A DNA stretch of 64,000 nucleotides from Cryptomeria japonica. Lineage: Eukaryota > Streptophyta > Pinopsida > Cupressales > Cupressaceae. The translations under genes were made by a program, and so were the position numbers. The stretch is from assembly GCF_030272615.1 (NCBI RefSeq), contig NC_081410.1:506512442-506576441 (forward strand), read 5' to 3'. Under the pieces are notes generated by a model that saw only the letters and a program-made list of their open reading frames with translations, was not told where the DNA came from and did not search any database. Shown here one piece after another: positions 1 to 11,353 of the stretch (positions are counted from its first letter, which is position 1; the number at the start of each line of letters is the position of its first letter).

Positions 1-290
1 AGAGAAGAGATAAATGCATAAAGGGAGAGGGGAGATAGAGAGTATAGATAGATGGGTACTTGATAGAGAGGTGGAGTAAATAATACCTCTCCTTCACTCC
101 AACTCTCCCCTCCACTTTTGTATATCTCACTTGTCTTTATCTCCTTCCCTCTCCACCTTTCTTTATCTATTTCCCCCCTTCTAAAATTATCACTATCTCC
201 CCTCTTCCTCTCTATTCATACATCCCTCCCTCCTTCCATTCACCTCTCTACTTTCCCCTCAAGACACCATACGACCCCTTAGGACACCTT
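1..290 (+). repeat. Left arm of fold-back element
   Basis: Purine-rich for about 85 bases, then pyrimidine-rich. It pairs with the right arm through distinctive blocks such as GGGTACTTGATAGAGAGG at 54-71, whose complement lies near 2115-2135. A further partial direct copy of its pyrimidine-rich half lies at about 2430-2600, outside the palindrome. Confidence 0.8.
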
Positions 291-1880
291 GTGACCCCCT
301 TTAACATCCTAGTACATGACATGACCCCTTAGGACACCATATGACCCCTTAGGAAAATATGATGTCTTAAAGGGTCATATGTTTTCCTAAGGGGCCATAT
401 GGTGTTCTAACACATGTGTGGCCCCTTAGGAACCCACATGATCCCTTAGTAGAGTATATGACCCCTCAAAACACCATATGACCCCTTAGGACTCTAATGA
501 CCCCTCAAGAAACCATATGACCCCTTCGGACACTATATGACCCCTTAGGACACTATATGACCCCTTAGGACACCATATGACCCCTTTTAACATCTTAGTA
601 CATAACATGACCCCTTAGGATACCATATGACCCCTTTTACATCCTAGTGTATGAAATGACCCCTAATGACACCATATGACCCCTAATGACACCATATGAC
701 CCCTAAAGACCCCATATGACCCCTAACGACACCATATAACCCCTTAGGACACCATATGATCCCTAAGAACACCATATGACCCCTCAGAATACCATATGAC
801 CCCTTTTAACATTCCAGTGCACAACATGACCCCTTAGGACACAATATGAGCCCAAAGAACACCATATGATGTCCTAAGGGGGTCATATGGTGTCCTAAGG
901 GATCATATGGTGTTCTAACACATGTGTGGCCCCTTAGGACCCCATCTGACCCCTAAGGACACCATATAACCCCTTAGGACACCATATGATGTTTTAATGG
1001 GTCATATGGTGTCTTAAGGGGTCATATGGTGTTCTAACACATGTGTGGCCCCTTATGACCCCATATGACCCCTAATGACACCATATGACCCCTTATGATA
1101 CCATTGATCCCTTAGGACACCATATGACCCTTTAGGACAATATGATGTCCTAATAGGTCATATGGTGTCCTAATGAGTTATATGGTGTTTTAATACATGT
1201 GTGGTCCCTTAGGACCCCATATGACACCTAACGACATGATATGACCCCTTATGACATGATATGACCCCTTGCGACATGACATGACCCCTTAAGACAATAT
1301 GATGTTCTAAGGAATCATATGGTGTTATAACAGATGTGTGGCCTCTTAGGACCCCATATGACCCCTAACAACACCGTATGATCCCTCAAGACACCATATG
1401 ACATGTAACGATACCATATTACCCCTTAGGACACTATATGACCCCTCAGGATACCATATCACCCATTAGGACATCATATGGTGTCCTAATGAGTCATACA
1501 ATGTCCTAATGGGTCATATGGTGTCGTTCGAGGTCATATCAGTTCTTAAGGGTCCACACATGTGTTAGAACACAATATGTCCCCTTAAGACACCATATGA
1601 CTCTTTAGGATGTCATATGGTGTCCTGAGGGTTCATATGGTGTCATTAAGGGTCATATGGTGTCGTTAGGGGTCATATGGTGTCGTTAGGGGTCATATGG
1701 GGTTCTAAGGGGTCATATGGTGTCATTAGGGGTCATATGGGGTCCTAAGGGGCCATACATGTGTTAGAAGAACATATGACCCCTTAGGACATCATATTGT
1801 CCTAAGGGGTCATATGGTGTCCTAAGGGGTCATGTCGAGTAATAGGATCGATGTTAAAAGGGGTCATATGGTGTCTTGAG
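265..1880. repeat. 20-bp minisatellite with alternating orientation
   Basis: The consensus unit is CACCATATGACCCCTTAGGA, with many variants, in dozens of copies. Its core CATATG is a palindrome, so each orientation carries the same hexamer about every 20 bases. Local flips at about 355-410, 865-915, 985-1035 and 1135-1190 create small hairpins inside the large palindrome. A recurring spacer motif (ACACATGTGTGGCCCCTTAG) marks higher-order units. No coding function is apparent. Confidence 0.85.
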
Positions 1881-2184
1881 GGGTAAGTAGAGAGGTGAAG
1901 GGGAGGAGGGAGGGATGTATGAATAAAGAGAGAGGAAGAGATAGAGGAAGAGGGGATATAGTGATAAGTTGAGAGGGGGGGAATAGATAAAGAGAGGTCA
2001 AGAGGGAAGCAGATAAAGACAAGTGAGTATACAAAAGTGGAGGGAAGAGTTGGAGTGAGGGAGAGGAGAGGTATTCAAAGAGAGGGAGGGAAGGAGAATT
2101 ATTCTTTACTCCACCTCTCTATCAAGTACCCATCTATCTATACTCTCTATCTCCCCTCTCTCTTTATGTATTTATCTCTTCTCT
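1855..2184 (-). repeat. Right arm of fold-back element
   Basis: Reverse complement of 1-290, read across the junction from satellite into purine-rich DNA (GAGGGGTAAGTAGAGAGGTG near 1876) and ending in a CTCTATCAAGTACCCATC block near 2116. The match fades after about 2184. Confidence 0.8.
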
Positions 2185-2620
2185 CTCTATGGGTATTTAT
2201 CTTCCCTTTTGTTCTCTTTATCTCCCCTCTCCCTCTCTCAACCTACCTCTCTTTTCATACCTATATACTTTTATCTACCCTAATTCTCTACCTCATTCCC
2301 TCCATTATACTATTTATTTCACCTCTCTCTCTCTCAAGCTCTCCCTTTATCTCTCTACCTCCCTCCTTCCATCTCCATACTCTCTCTCTCTAGCTACTTA
2401 TCTCTATCTACCTGACCTATCTTTAAAATACATCTCCTTCTCTCCCTCACTCCAAGTCTCCCCTCTAGTTTTGTATATATCACCTATCTCTATCTCTCTC
2501 CTTCCCTCTCCACCTCTCTCTATCTATTTCCCCCCTCTCAACTTATTACTATCTTCCCTCTTCCTCTCTCTGTTTCTCTATATATATCTCCCTCCCTACA
2601 AGACCTCTATTTCTATATTT
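2185..2620 (+). repeat. Pyrimidine-rich low-complexity tract with partial arm copy
   Basis: Almost pure C/T with scattered A. The stretch 2430-2600 repeats, in direct orientation, the pyrimidine half of the left fold-back arm (blocks around CTCACTCCAA, TTTTGTATAT and CTCTTCCTCTCT). Long Ser/Leu/Pro reading frames here are composition artefacts, not genes. The chromovirus is inserted at its right edge. Confidence 0.7.
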
Positions 2621-2625
2621 TCTTC

Positions 2626-4171
2626 CGGTGTAGGGGCACCTCTTCAACAAGACATTCATAGATTAGAGGATGAGTATTAGGATCTTAGTATCATTTTTAA
2701 TGTCTTTTGTTTGTGCATTTTCATGTTTTTAATAAGGACCCCACCTTGTAAACCAATGTCTCAAATTAGGCATCTTGATAAGCCAATTTGGACAATTTGG
2801 TAAATAGGGGTAGAAGGATGTTTGTTTTGATGTTTGGAAGGATTTTAGGGTGTGTAGGTGGTTTTTGGTTGAACCAAGTTGTGTGGATCCCAAACTTGTT
2901 TTGGTTGACAACTTTTGACAAAAATGCGACATTTGGAAAATGCAGCTTTTGACAAAAGTGCAACATTTGGAAAATGCAACTTTTGCAAGCAAAAGTGCAA
3001 CATTTTGAACTTCAGTTGATGTAAGCCTCTCAATGGCTCCAAACTCTTCAAAATTTGGTTGGAAACCATTTGGAGAAGGTCTATATACCTTGTGGACATG
3101 ATTCCCAAGGTTGGTGTTGTTGGTGATTGAAGTTTGAAAGCATAATAAGACAAAAACTGAGTTTTTCCTTGAAATATTGAGCTTGTTGTTGTTGTACATA
3201 ATTGTACGGATTGGTTCTGACAAAATTATTCATGGAGTAGGTAGAGGATTGAGGTACCTTCATTTTGGTAGTGGTTTGAGGTCTTGATCCTTTGTGAGCT
3301 GTGAGAACCCTTTGATTTACTAACTGTAACCTAGAAAACCAGTATTTGGCTAGGGTTTCACCTAATAATGACCACATCTTGCATCTCACTCATCTAGAAG
3401 GATTTTACTTTGGTGGAATACAATATTGGCCAGTGTATTTTAATATTTCCATGGTCTTTTGTAGGGGAGGCTTTTCTGTGAAGAGCATGATGAAAATCTA
3501 GGTAGGCATCTCCATGTGACTACCTTGGACAAAATTAGGACAGTCATCCTAAAATCTCATAGCGGTGGATTCTAGGCATGCAACCCTAAAATTAGAAGGT
3601 ATTTATGATCCCGTACAAGCTCATGAAGTTGGTTTTGTGGTTGAGGATCTAGAAATTGGAGTTGCTTTGTAAATTAGGCCTAATAGCCCTAATTAGGCCT
3701 CTAGGCTTTTAAAGGGTTCAAACCCTTAGATTGCAGATCTTGCCAATCCCTTTTGGCGATATGTGTAACTCCATAAAGGGTATTTGGGATGGTGAATATT
3801 TTTTCAGGTTGTGTTCAATATTTTGGAGTTAAGGGCCAAATACCCACTTCATAGGGCTATTAGCCAAGGGGGTAGGTTTCCAAAGGACGTATGGGGCATT
3901 GATGCCCAAGTCTAAAACCAATGTTTGGAATAGTTCCTAGGTGTCATGAATTAACCAAATACAAGGTAGCCAAGAGAAAGAGTCATGGAGAAGTGTATTG
4001 GAGATGTGGATGCCATTTATTCATTTTGAGTAGGTGCTAGTCTTGAGTAGAGGAGAGTAATTCAAACCCTTAAGGTGTGGGGTCCTTTTTGTAGGATATT
4101 TGCTACCATTTGAAGGGGTCTAAACCAAATATTTTGGACCTATCCTTAGGTGTGAGAAGGTCTCTTCATCA
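2626..4171 (+). repeat. 5' LTR of chromovirus
   Basis: 1546 bp, matching 8909-10422 throughout. The first base of the canonical TG appears mutated (CGGTG here, TGGTG in the 3' copy); the end is TCA. It is about 32 bp longer than the 3' LTR, mainly because a 34-bp unit around CTTTTGACAAAA (2912-2945) is duplicated at 2946-2979. It should hold the element's promoter and polyadenylation region, but I cannot place a TATA box with confidence. Confidence 0.88.
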
Positions 4172-4173
4172 AG

Positions 4174-4185
4174 TGGTATCAGAGC
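4174..4185 (+). promoter_or_regulatory. Primer-binding site (initiator-Met tRNA type)
   Basis: TGGTATCAGAGC begins two bases after the 5' LTR. It is the usual plant complement to the 3' end of initiator methionine tRNA, used to prime minus-strand DNA synthesis. Confidence 0.9.
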
Positions 4186-4187
4186 TT

Positions 4188-5480
4188 ATGAATGTCCTTT
4201 TGACCAGAGAAGAAGACAAGATGTCAAAGGAATGGGGATCCCAAGATCTCCCATCAAGGATGACCAATGCTGTGTTGGCTATCTTGGTGAAGAAGAAGAT
4301 GGTAGAGAGCAGAGCAGTCAAGGCTGAGAATTGGGCCTTGAGAAATGAAATGGACCAGTTGAAGGGCAAAGTGAAGAGGGGAGAGAGAGACTCTGGAGGA
4401 GTTGAAGAAGGGGATGAAGAAGAGATCCATAGGCAGGAAGAACTAGAGGTTCCTGTAGACCAGAGACCCTTGATGAGTGTCCTCAAGTCCATGGAAAGGA
4501 TAACAATGGATGTGAAGTTAGATATGCCAGTGTTTGCATGTAAGATGGAACCTGATACTGTGATGGAGTGGATAGACTCCTTAGACAATTTCTTTGAGAG
4601 TGAAGACATACCAGAGCACCAAAGGGTGAAAATGACCCAATCCAAAATTAAAGGGGCTGCATTGACTTGGTGGAATTTCATCCAAGATCAGAGGGTGAAA
4701 GAGGGGAAGAGAAGAGTTGCTACTTGGAAGAAGATGATGGCTTTGGTGAAGGAAGCCTATGTTCTAGTGGACTATAATGTCCAATTGCATAAGAGGGGGC
4801 AGAACTTGAAGTAGAAGGAGATGGATGTGAGTTTCTACATAGAGGAGTTCATGAAGTTGTGTGTGAAGACCAAGGTAAAGGAGAGTGAGGATGAAAAAGT
4901 GGTGAGATATCTCAATGGACTAAGATTCGCCATCCAAGAAGATTTGAATCTCCACGCCCCGAAGACAGTCCAAAAATATTTTCAATTGACACTTAAGGTG
5001 GAGGAGAAGCTAAAGAGAAGGTAGGAACAAAATAGCAGAGGAAAAGGGAGACAACAAAGAGGGGGAAGAAGCCCTTTCAGAGGCAAAGGAAATGGTTTGG
5101 GATACCAAGGGGAGTCTACTCAAGAAGGAACTAGAGGAGAGAACCGTTACAACCAAGGAGGAGGCTACAATCAAAGAGGGAACTTTAGGGGAAGAAGACC
5201 ATCCTCTAGAGGAAGATCCCAAGGAAGAGGACCTCCTAGATGATACAATTGAAACCAAGAGGGGCACATGGCCAATAGGTGTCCGGAGAAAGCTACAAGA
5301 TCCATGGGAGAAAGGAGGAGCAACTTGGTACAAGAACCTGATTGCCAAAGTGTGGCAAGTGCAAACACCTATCAAAGTGTCAATGCTCTTGATAGCTATG
5401 GCTACCCTAAAAGAGGAGAGGCTCTGATGATGAGGAGAGAAGTGACCACCATGAAGGTACCTAATAAGGAGCCCCCATAA
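4188..5480 (+). pseudogene. gag of chromovirus (capsid/nucleocapsid), broken
   Basis: The frame starts at an ATG just after the primer-binding site. Residues from about 115 resemble the retrotransposon Gag capsid domain: PVFACKMEPDTVMEWIDSL, then GAALTWWNFI (near 4655-4680). An in-frame TAG lies at 4812-4814 and another at 5022-5024; the reading frame is recognisable beyond both. An Arg/Gly-rich linker precedes a CCHC zinc knuckle at about 5241-5282, where the last two ligands survive (GHMANRC) but the first two cysteine positions are TGA codons (5241-5243, 5250-5252). The frame shifts near 5478 before the protease. No functional Gag can be made. Confidence 0.85.
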
Positions 5481-8400
5481 AGAAAGTCTCTTTTCAAAAC
5501 CACCTGCAGGGTAGGAGGAAGGTATGCAAGGTCCTGATAGACTCTGGGTCTACTAAGAATTTTTTGTCACTTGAAATGGTAGAGAAGCTTAAGTTGAGAA
5601 GGTTGCCACATCCTTACCCCTACAAGGTCTCATGGCTCACCTAAGATCAACAAACAGTGGTAGAAGAGCAGGCTTGGGTAGAGTTTCAGATTGGATCCTA
5701 CAAGGATAGGTTGCTATTTGATGCAACCAAGATGGATGCATGTCATCTCTTGTTTGGGAGACCATGGAAGTTTGATTTGAAGGGTCATCATGATGGGGTT
5801 AGAAACACCTACTCAATCACCAAAGATGGTAAGGTGATATAACTTTTACCTCTGATGGAGAATGAGATGGAACCAAAGGTGAAGGATGCCAAAGTGTTTC
5901 TAGTAGAAGGAAAGTAGTTCATGAAGGAGATTGCAACAAAAGATGAAGTTTTCTATGCCCTCATTCCCAGTTCCAAGGTGACAAAGGAGCAGTTTGTAGA
6001 GAGGAAAGAAGGACATAGCCACTTAGACTCTGCAGTCAAATAGTTACTTGAAAAGTACAAAGGCATCATTTCAGATGGAATGCCAAGGTCCCTACCACCA
6101 GTAAGAGACATAAGTCATTGCATAGATATGATCCCTAGATCTACCCTACCAAATAAAGCAACATACAAGCTTACTCGAGACCAGAATGCAGAGATGGAAA
6201 GACAAATTGAGGAGTTGCTAGAATGAGGGCTAATTGGCAAAATTCTAAGCTCGTGTGCAGTACCTTCTATCCTTGCACCCAAGAAAGAAGGCACTTGGAG
6301 GCTTTGCATAGACTCAAGGGCCATCAACAAGATAACCATAAGGTATAGGTTCCCAATCCCTAGGATAGAGGATTTACTTGATTTCTTGGGTAGTGCAAAA
6401 TATTTCACCAAAATGGATCTAAAAAGTGGATACTATCAGATTAGAATAAGGCTAGGGGATGAATGGAAAATAACTTTTAAAACCAATGAGGGGTTGTATG
6501 AGTGGAAAGTCATGCCATTTGGGTTGTCCAATGCCCCTAGTACCTTCATGAGGTTGATGAATGAGGTCTTGGTGGAGTTCATAGGCAAGTTTGTGATAGT
6601 GTATCTAGATGATATCTTGATCTTTAGCCACACAAGGGAAGAGCACCTCAAACATGTAGACATGGTCCTCAAAAGGTTACATGAAGAGAAGCTAATGATA
6701 AACTTGGATAAGTGTTTGTTCATGCAGGAGGAGATCATTTACTTGGGCTTTGTAATCTCACAAGGTGATTTGAAAATGGACCAGGAGAAGGCAAGTGCTA
6801 TTTTGTCTTGGCCAACACCTAAAACCATGAATGATGTCCAAAGTTTCCATGGCTTAGCAACTTTCTATAGGGAGTTTATAAGGGGATTTAGTCATGTTTG
6901 TGCACCAATGCTTGACACCATAAAAGGAGGACAAAAGTGTAGGTTCAGTTGGACCAAGGAGGCAGATGACTCATTTGAGACTTTGAAAAGGAAAGTTGCA
7001 GAACAACTAGTCCTTGCCCTACCAGACTTCAACAAGATATTTCAAGTGGAATGTGATGCAAGACACATGGCTATTGGGGCAGTACTCAGTCAGGAGTGAA
7101 GGCCAATGGCCTTTTTAAGTGAAAAACTAAATGATGCCAAGAGGAGATATTCATTCTATGATTTGGAGATGTATGCTTTAGTCCAGTCATTGAAGAAGTG
7201 GAGGCACTACTTATTTCCAAAGGAGTTTATAGTTTTCACTGATAACCAGGCTCTAAGTTTCATAAACAACCAAGAGAAGTTAAATCACATGCACATGAAG
7301 TGGGTAGAGACCCTACAAGCCCTTACCTTCAACCTCAAGCACAAAAAGGGGGTTAAGAACAAAGTTGCAGATGCCTTAAGAAGGAGGATCTTAACCATCA
7401 ACCAAATTAAGATGGAAAGTGTTGGCATTGACTCCTTGAAGAACATGTATGATGCTGATGAAGATTTTGGAGAGATCTACAAGGTATGCGAGTCTTTTGG
7501 TGAGAGGTATCATGTCGATTTTTTTGAGTTTTTGATCCAAGAGGGATTGCTATTCAAGGGTGGACAATTATGTATACCTAAGTGTTCAATGAGACTAAAT
7601 ATTATTAGGGAGAAGCATTGTGGAGCAATGGCAGGTCATTTTGGCCTTGACAAGACTCTTGACCTTGTGAAAAGATACTACTACTGGCCTAAGTTGCAAG
7701 TAGATGTTAGGAGGTTTGTAGAAACATGTGTGATCTGTCAAAAAGCCAAAGGGGAATCCACCAATGCAAGCTTGTACCAACCTTTACCCATTCCTTATAG
7801 GCCATGGGAAAGCATAAGCATGGATTTTGTGTTGGTTCTGCCTAGGAAAAGGAAGGGGTATGACAATGTTTTTGTAGTGGTGGACAAATTTAGCAAAATG
7901 GCTCATTTCTTGCCATGTAAAACCTCTTGTGATTCCTCATATGTTGCAGACTTTTTTTTCAAAGAGATAGTCAGGATACATGGGTTACCCCTAAAAATAG
8001 TTTTAGACGGGGATGTGAAGTTCATAGGACATTTTTGGAGGACCCTTTGGAAGAAGCTGGGACCCAACCTAGCTTTCTCATCAGCCTACCATCCCCAAAT
8101 TGATGGACAAACTAAAGTTGTCAATAGGTCCTTGGGGAGCCTATTAAGATGCTTGACAAGACAACATGGAGAAAGATGGTACAACATACTCTCATAGGTA
8201 GAGTTCTCATACAATGACACCATAAATAGAAGCACTGGGAAATCTCCTTTTCAAATTGTGTATGGCATCCACCCAAGGGGTGTGTTAGAGTTGAGGGATT
8301 TACCTAAAGAAGACTCCATTAGTGCAGGTGGTGAATCTTTTGCCTCGGCCATCAAGGAGGTACATGATCAAGTGAAGTCTCATCTCCAACAATATGTAGA

Positions 8401-8567
8401 GAAGTACAAGGCTCATGTTGACAAGGAAAAGAGGGATATGCAGTTTGATGTTGGGGACTTAGTATGGGTGCATTTGAATAAGGAGAGACTCCTGAAAGGC
8501 AAACACACAAAACTCATGCAGAGGAAGATTGGACCAATCCCAAATTGTGAAGAAGTGTGGGTAGAAT
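5481..8567 (+). pseudogene. pol of chromovirus: protease, RT, RNase H, integrase
   Basis: One recognisable frame with many stops. The aspartic protease motif VLIDSGSTKNF is at 5531-5563. RT runs about 6090-6760 with [24 protein letters not shown] and the catalytic YLDD at 6602-6613. RNase H (about 7020-7380) keeps the Asp of ECDAR, the Glu of LEMYAL and the Asp of FTDNQAL. Integrase (about 7590-8500) keeps the HHCC zinc motif (EKH, AGHFG, CVIC) and the first two catalytic aspartates (SMDF, VLDGD), but the DDE glutamate is lysine in DGQTKVVNRSLG (codon 8114-8116). In-frame stops include 5642, 6041, 6224, 7097 and 8195. TAG is the most frequent, as expected from C-to-T decay of CAG. Confidence 0.9.
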
Positions 8568-8963
8568 GCTTATGAAATCCAACTTCCTCCTGATCTTGGA
8601 TTTTCACCCATTTTTAATGTATGTGATCTAACACCTTACAAAGGCAATGGTAATAAAGAGGAGGAACCAATGCAGGTTACAGTAGACGATGATATTCCAA
8701 AGCATGATCCACAAAAGTTGAGCAAGGTTCTTGACACTAGAGTTACAAAGAGAACAAGGAACAAGGAATAAAAAGATTACTTGGTGGCTTGGCAGGGCAA
8801 ACCAGACTCTAAAGTAGCTTGGATGATAAAAAACCAAATCTCCAACCATGGCGTGGACCTCCAAACCCTGATCTCAAGTGGGCTTGAGATCTCTTCTCCC
8901 GGGGAGTATGGTGAAAGGGAACCTCTTCAACAAGCCATTCATGGATCAGAGGATGAGGATTAG
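8568..8963 (+). pseudogene. Integrase C-terminus with chromodomain-like tail
   Basis: After a frame change near 8550-8568 the reading continues as AYEIQLPPDLGFSPIFNV, the usual end of a Gypsy integrase C-terminal region, followed by KVLDTRVTKRTRN and, after an in-frame TAA at about 8769, YLVAWQGKPDSKVAWM. The last block matches the aromatic core and W/W spacing of chromovirus chromodomains (YLVKWKG-type). Chromodomains direct integration towards particular chromatin. Assignment to a named chromovirus lineage is not attempted. Confidence 0.7.
8896..8908 (+). promoter_or_regulatory. Polypurine tract of chromovirus
   Basis: CCCGGGGAGTA lies directly upstream of the 3' LTR start (TGGTG at 8909). 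A purine run at this position primes plus-strand DNA synthesis. Confidence 0.6.
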
Positions 8964-10422
8964 GATTTTAGGATCATTTTTAATGTATTTTGGTTGTGAA
9001 TTTTCATGTTTTGAATAAGGACCCCACCTTGTAAACCAATGTCTCATATTAGGCATCCTGATAAACCAATTTGGACAATTTGGCAAATAGGGGTAGAAGG
9101 ATGTTTGTTTTAATGTTTGGAAGGATTTTAGGGTGTGTAGGTGGTGTTTGGTTGATCCAAGTTGTGTGGATCCCAAACTTGTTTTGGTTGACAACTTTTG
9201 ACAAAAGTGCAACATTTGGAAAATGCAACTTTTGCAAGCAAAAGTGCAACATTTTGAACTTCAGTTGATTTAAGCCTCTCAATGGCTCCAACCTCTTCAA
9301 AATTAGGTTGGAAAATTTTTGGAGAAGGTCTATATACCTTTTGGACATGATTCCCATGGTTGGTGTTGTTGGTGATTGAATTTTGAAAGCATAATAAGAC
9401 AAAAAACTAAGTTTTTCCCTGAAATCCTGAACTTGTTGTTGTTGTATGGCATTGTATGGATTGGATCTGTCAAAATTATTCATGGAGTAGGTAGAGGATT
9501 GAGTTACCTTTGTTTTGGCGGTGTTTTGAGGTCTTGATCTTTTGTGAGAAGTGAGAACCCTTTTATTTACTAACTATAACGTGGAAAACCAGGGTTTGGC
9601 TAGGGTTTCACCTAATAATGGCCACATCTTGCATCTCACTCATCTAGAAGGATTTTCATTTGGTGAAATGCAAGATTGGCCAGTTTATTTTAAGATTTCC
9701 ATGGTTTTTTGTAGGGGAGGCTTCGCTATGAAGAGCATGATGCAAATCTAGGTAGGCATCTCCATGTGACTACCTTGGACAAAATTAGGATAGTATTCCT
9801 AAAATCTCATAGCGGTGGATTCTAGGCATGAAACCTTGGAATTAGAGGTTATTTTATGAGCCCCCACACTCTCATAAAGTTTTTTTTGTGGTTGAGGATG
9901 TATAAATTGGAGTTTCTTTGTAAATTAGGCCTAATAACCCTAATTAGGCCTCTAGGCTTCTAAAGGGTTCAGACCCTTAGATTGCAGATCTTGCCAATCC
10001 ATTTTGGGGATATGTGTAGCTCCATAAAGGGTATCTAGAATGGTGAATATTTTTCTAGGTTGTGTTCAATATTTTGGAGTTAAGGAAAAAATACCTGCTT
10101 CATAGGGCTATTAGCCAAGGGGCTAGGTTTCTAAAGGAAGTATGGGGCATTGATGCCAAGGTCCAAAACCAATGTTTGGAATAGTTCCTAGGTGTCATGA
10201 ATTGACCAAATCTAGGGCCCTCAAGAGCAAGAGTCATGGAGAGGTGTATTGGAGATGTGGAAGCCATTTACTCATTTTGAGTAGGTGCTAGTTGTGAGTA
10301 GAGGAGAGTAATTCAAACCCTTAAGGTGTGGAGTCCTTTTTGTAGGATCCTTGCTACCATTTGAAGGGGTCTAAACCAAATATTTTGGACCTGTCGTTAG
10401 GTGTGAGAAGGGCTCTGAATCA
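8909..10422 (+). repeat. 3' LTR of chromovirus
   Basis: 1514 bp, beginning TGGTG and ending ATCA. It lacks the second copy of the 34-bp unit seen in the 5' LTR. It is followed by TCTTC, then pyrimidine-rich DNA that continues the sequence interrupted at 2625. Confidence 0.88.
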
Positions 10423-10427
10423 TCTTC

Positions 10428-11349
<922 letters not shown>

Positions 11350-11353
<4 letters not shown>

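Larger units (their letters stand above)
1..2184. mobile_element. Fold-back (long inverted repeat) element with internal satellite, left end possibly cut by the window
   Basis: The sequence at 1-290 reappears as its reverse complement at about 1855-2184, in the same order and with only small indels, including one insertion of about 25 bp in the right arm near 2070. The space between is filled by a 20-bp tandem repeat whose orientation also flips: mostly forward before about 1480, mostly reverse after it. There is no open reading frame of substance. Fold-back transposons of plants and animals have this layout: long, repeat-rich inverted arms with little or no coding. It could also be a palindromic satellite block produced by replication or repair. 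The outer target-site duplication cannot be judged because the left end coincides with the window edge. Confidence 0.75.
2626..10422 (+). mobile_element. Ty3/Gypsy chromovirus-type LTR retrotransposon, full-length but decayed
   Basis: It has two LTRs (2626-4171 and 8909-10422), an initiator-Met tRNA primer-binding site, gag, and pol in the order protease, reverse transcriptase, RNase H, integrase. The order RT before integrase marks Ty3/Gypsy. A chromodomain-like tail (YLVAWQGKPDSKVAWM, near 8778-8825) follows the integrase, as in plant chromoviruses. The 5-bp sequence TCTTC lies directly outside both LTRs (2621-2625 and 10423-10427), consistent with a target-site duplication, although in a C/T-rich target this could arise by chance. 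LTRs differ by several percent by eye and the coding frame has a dozen or more stops, so the copy is old and non-autonomous. Confidence 0.9.

Noticed and set aside
1-2184. CRISPR-like array
   Set aside because: Short repeats without unique spacers, flipping orientation, in a plant genome.
2037-2680. Overlapping Leu/Ser/Pro-rich open frames
   Set aside because: Composition artefacts of C/T-rich simple sequence; the frames span the retrotransposon boundary and have no domain.
5241-5252. TGA read as cysteine or selenocysteine
   Set aside because: The element has many other stops and frameshifts, and plant nuclear genes do not use TGA this way.
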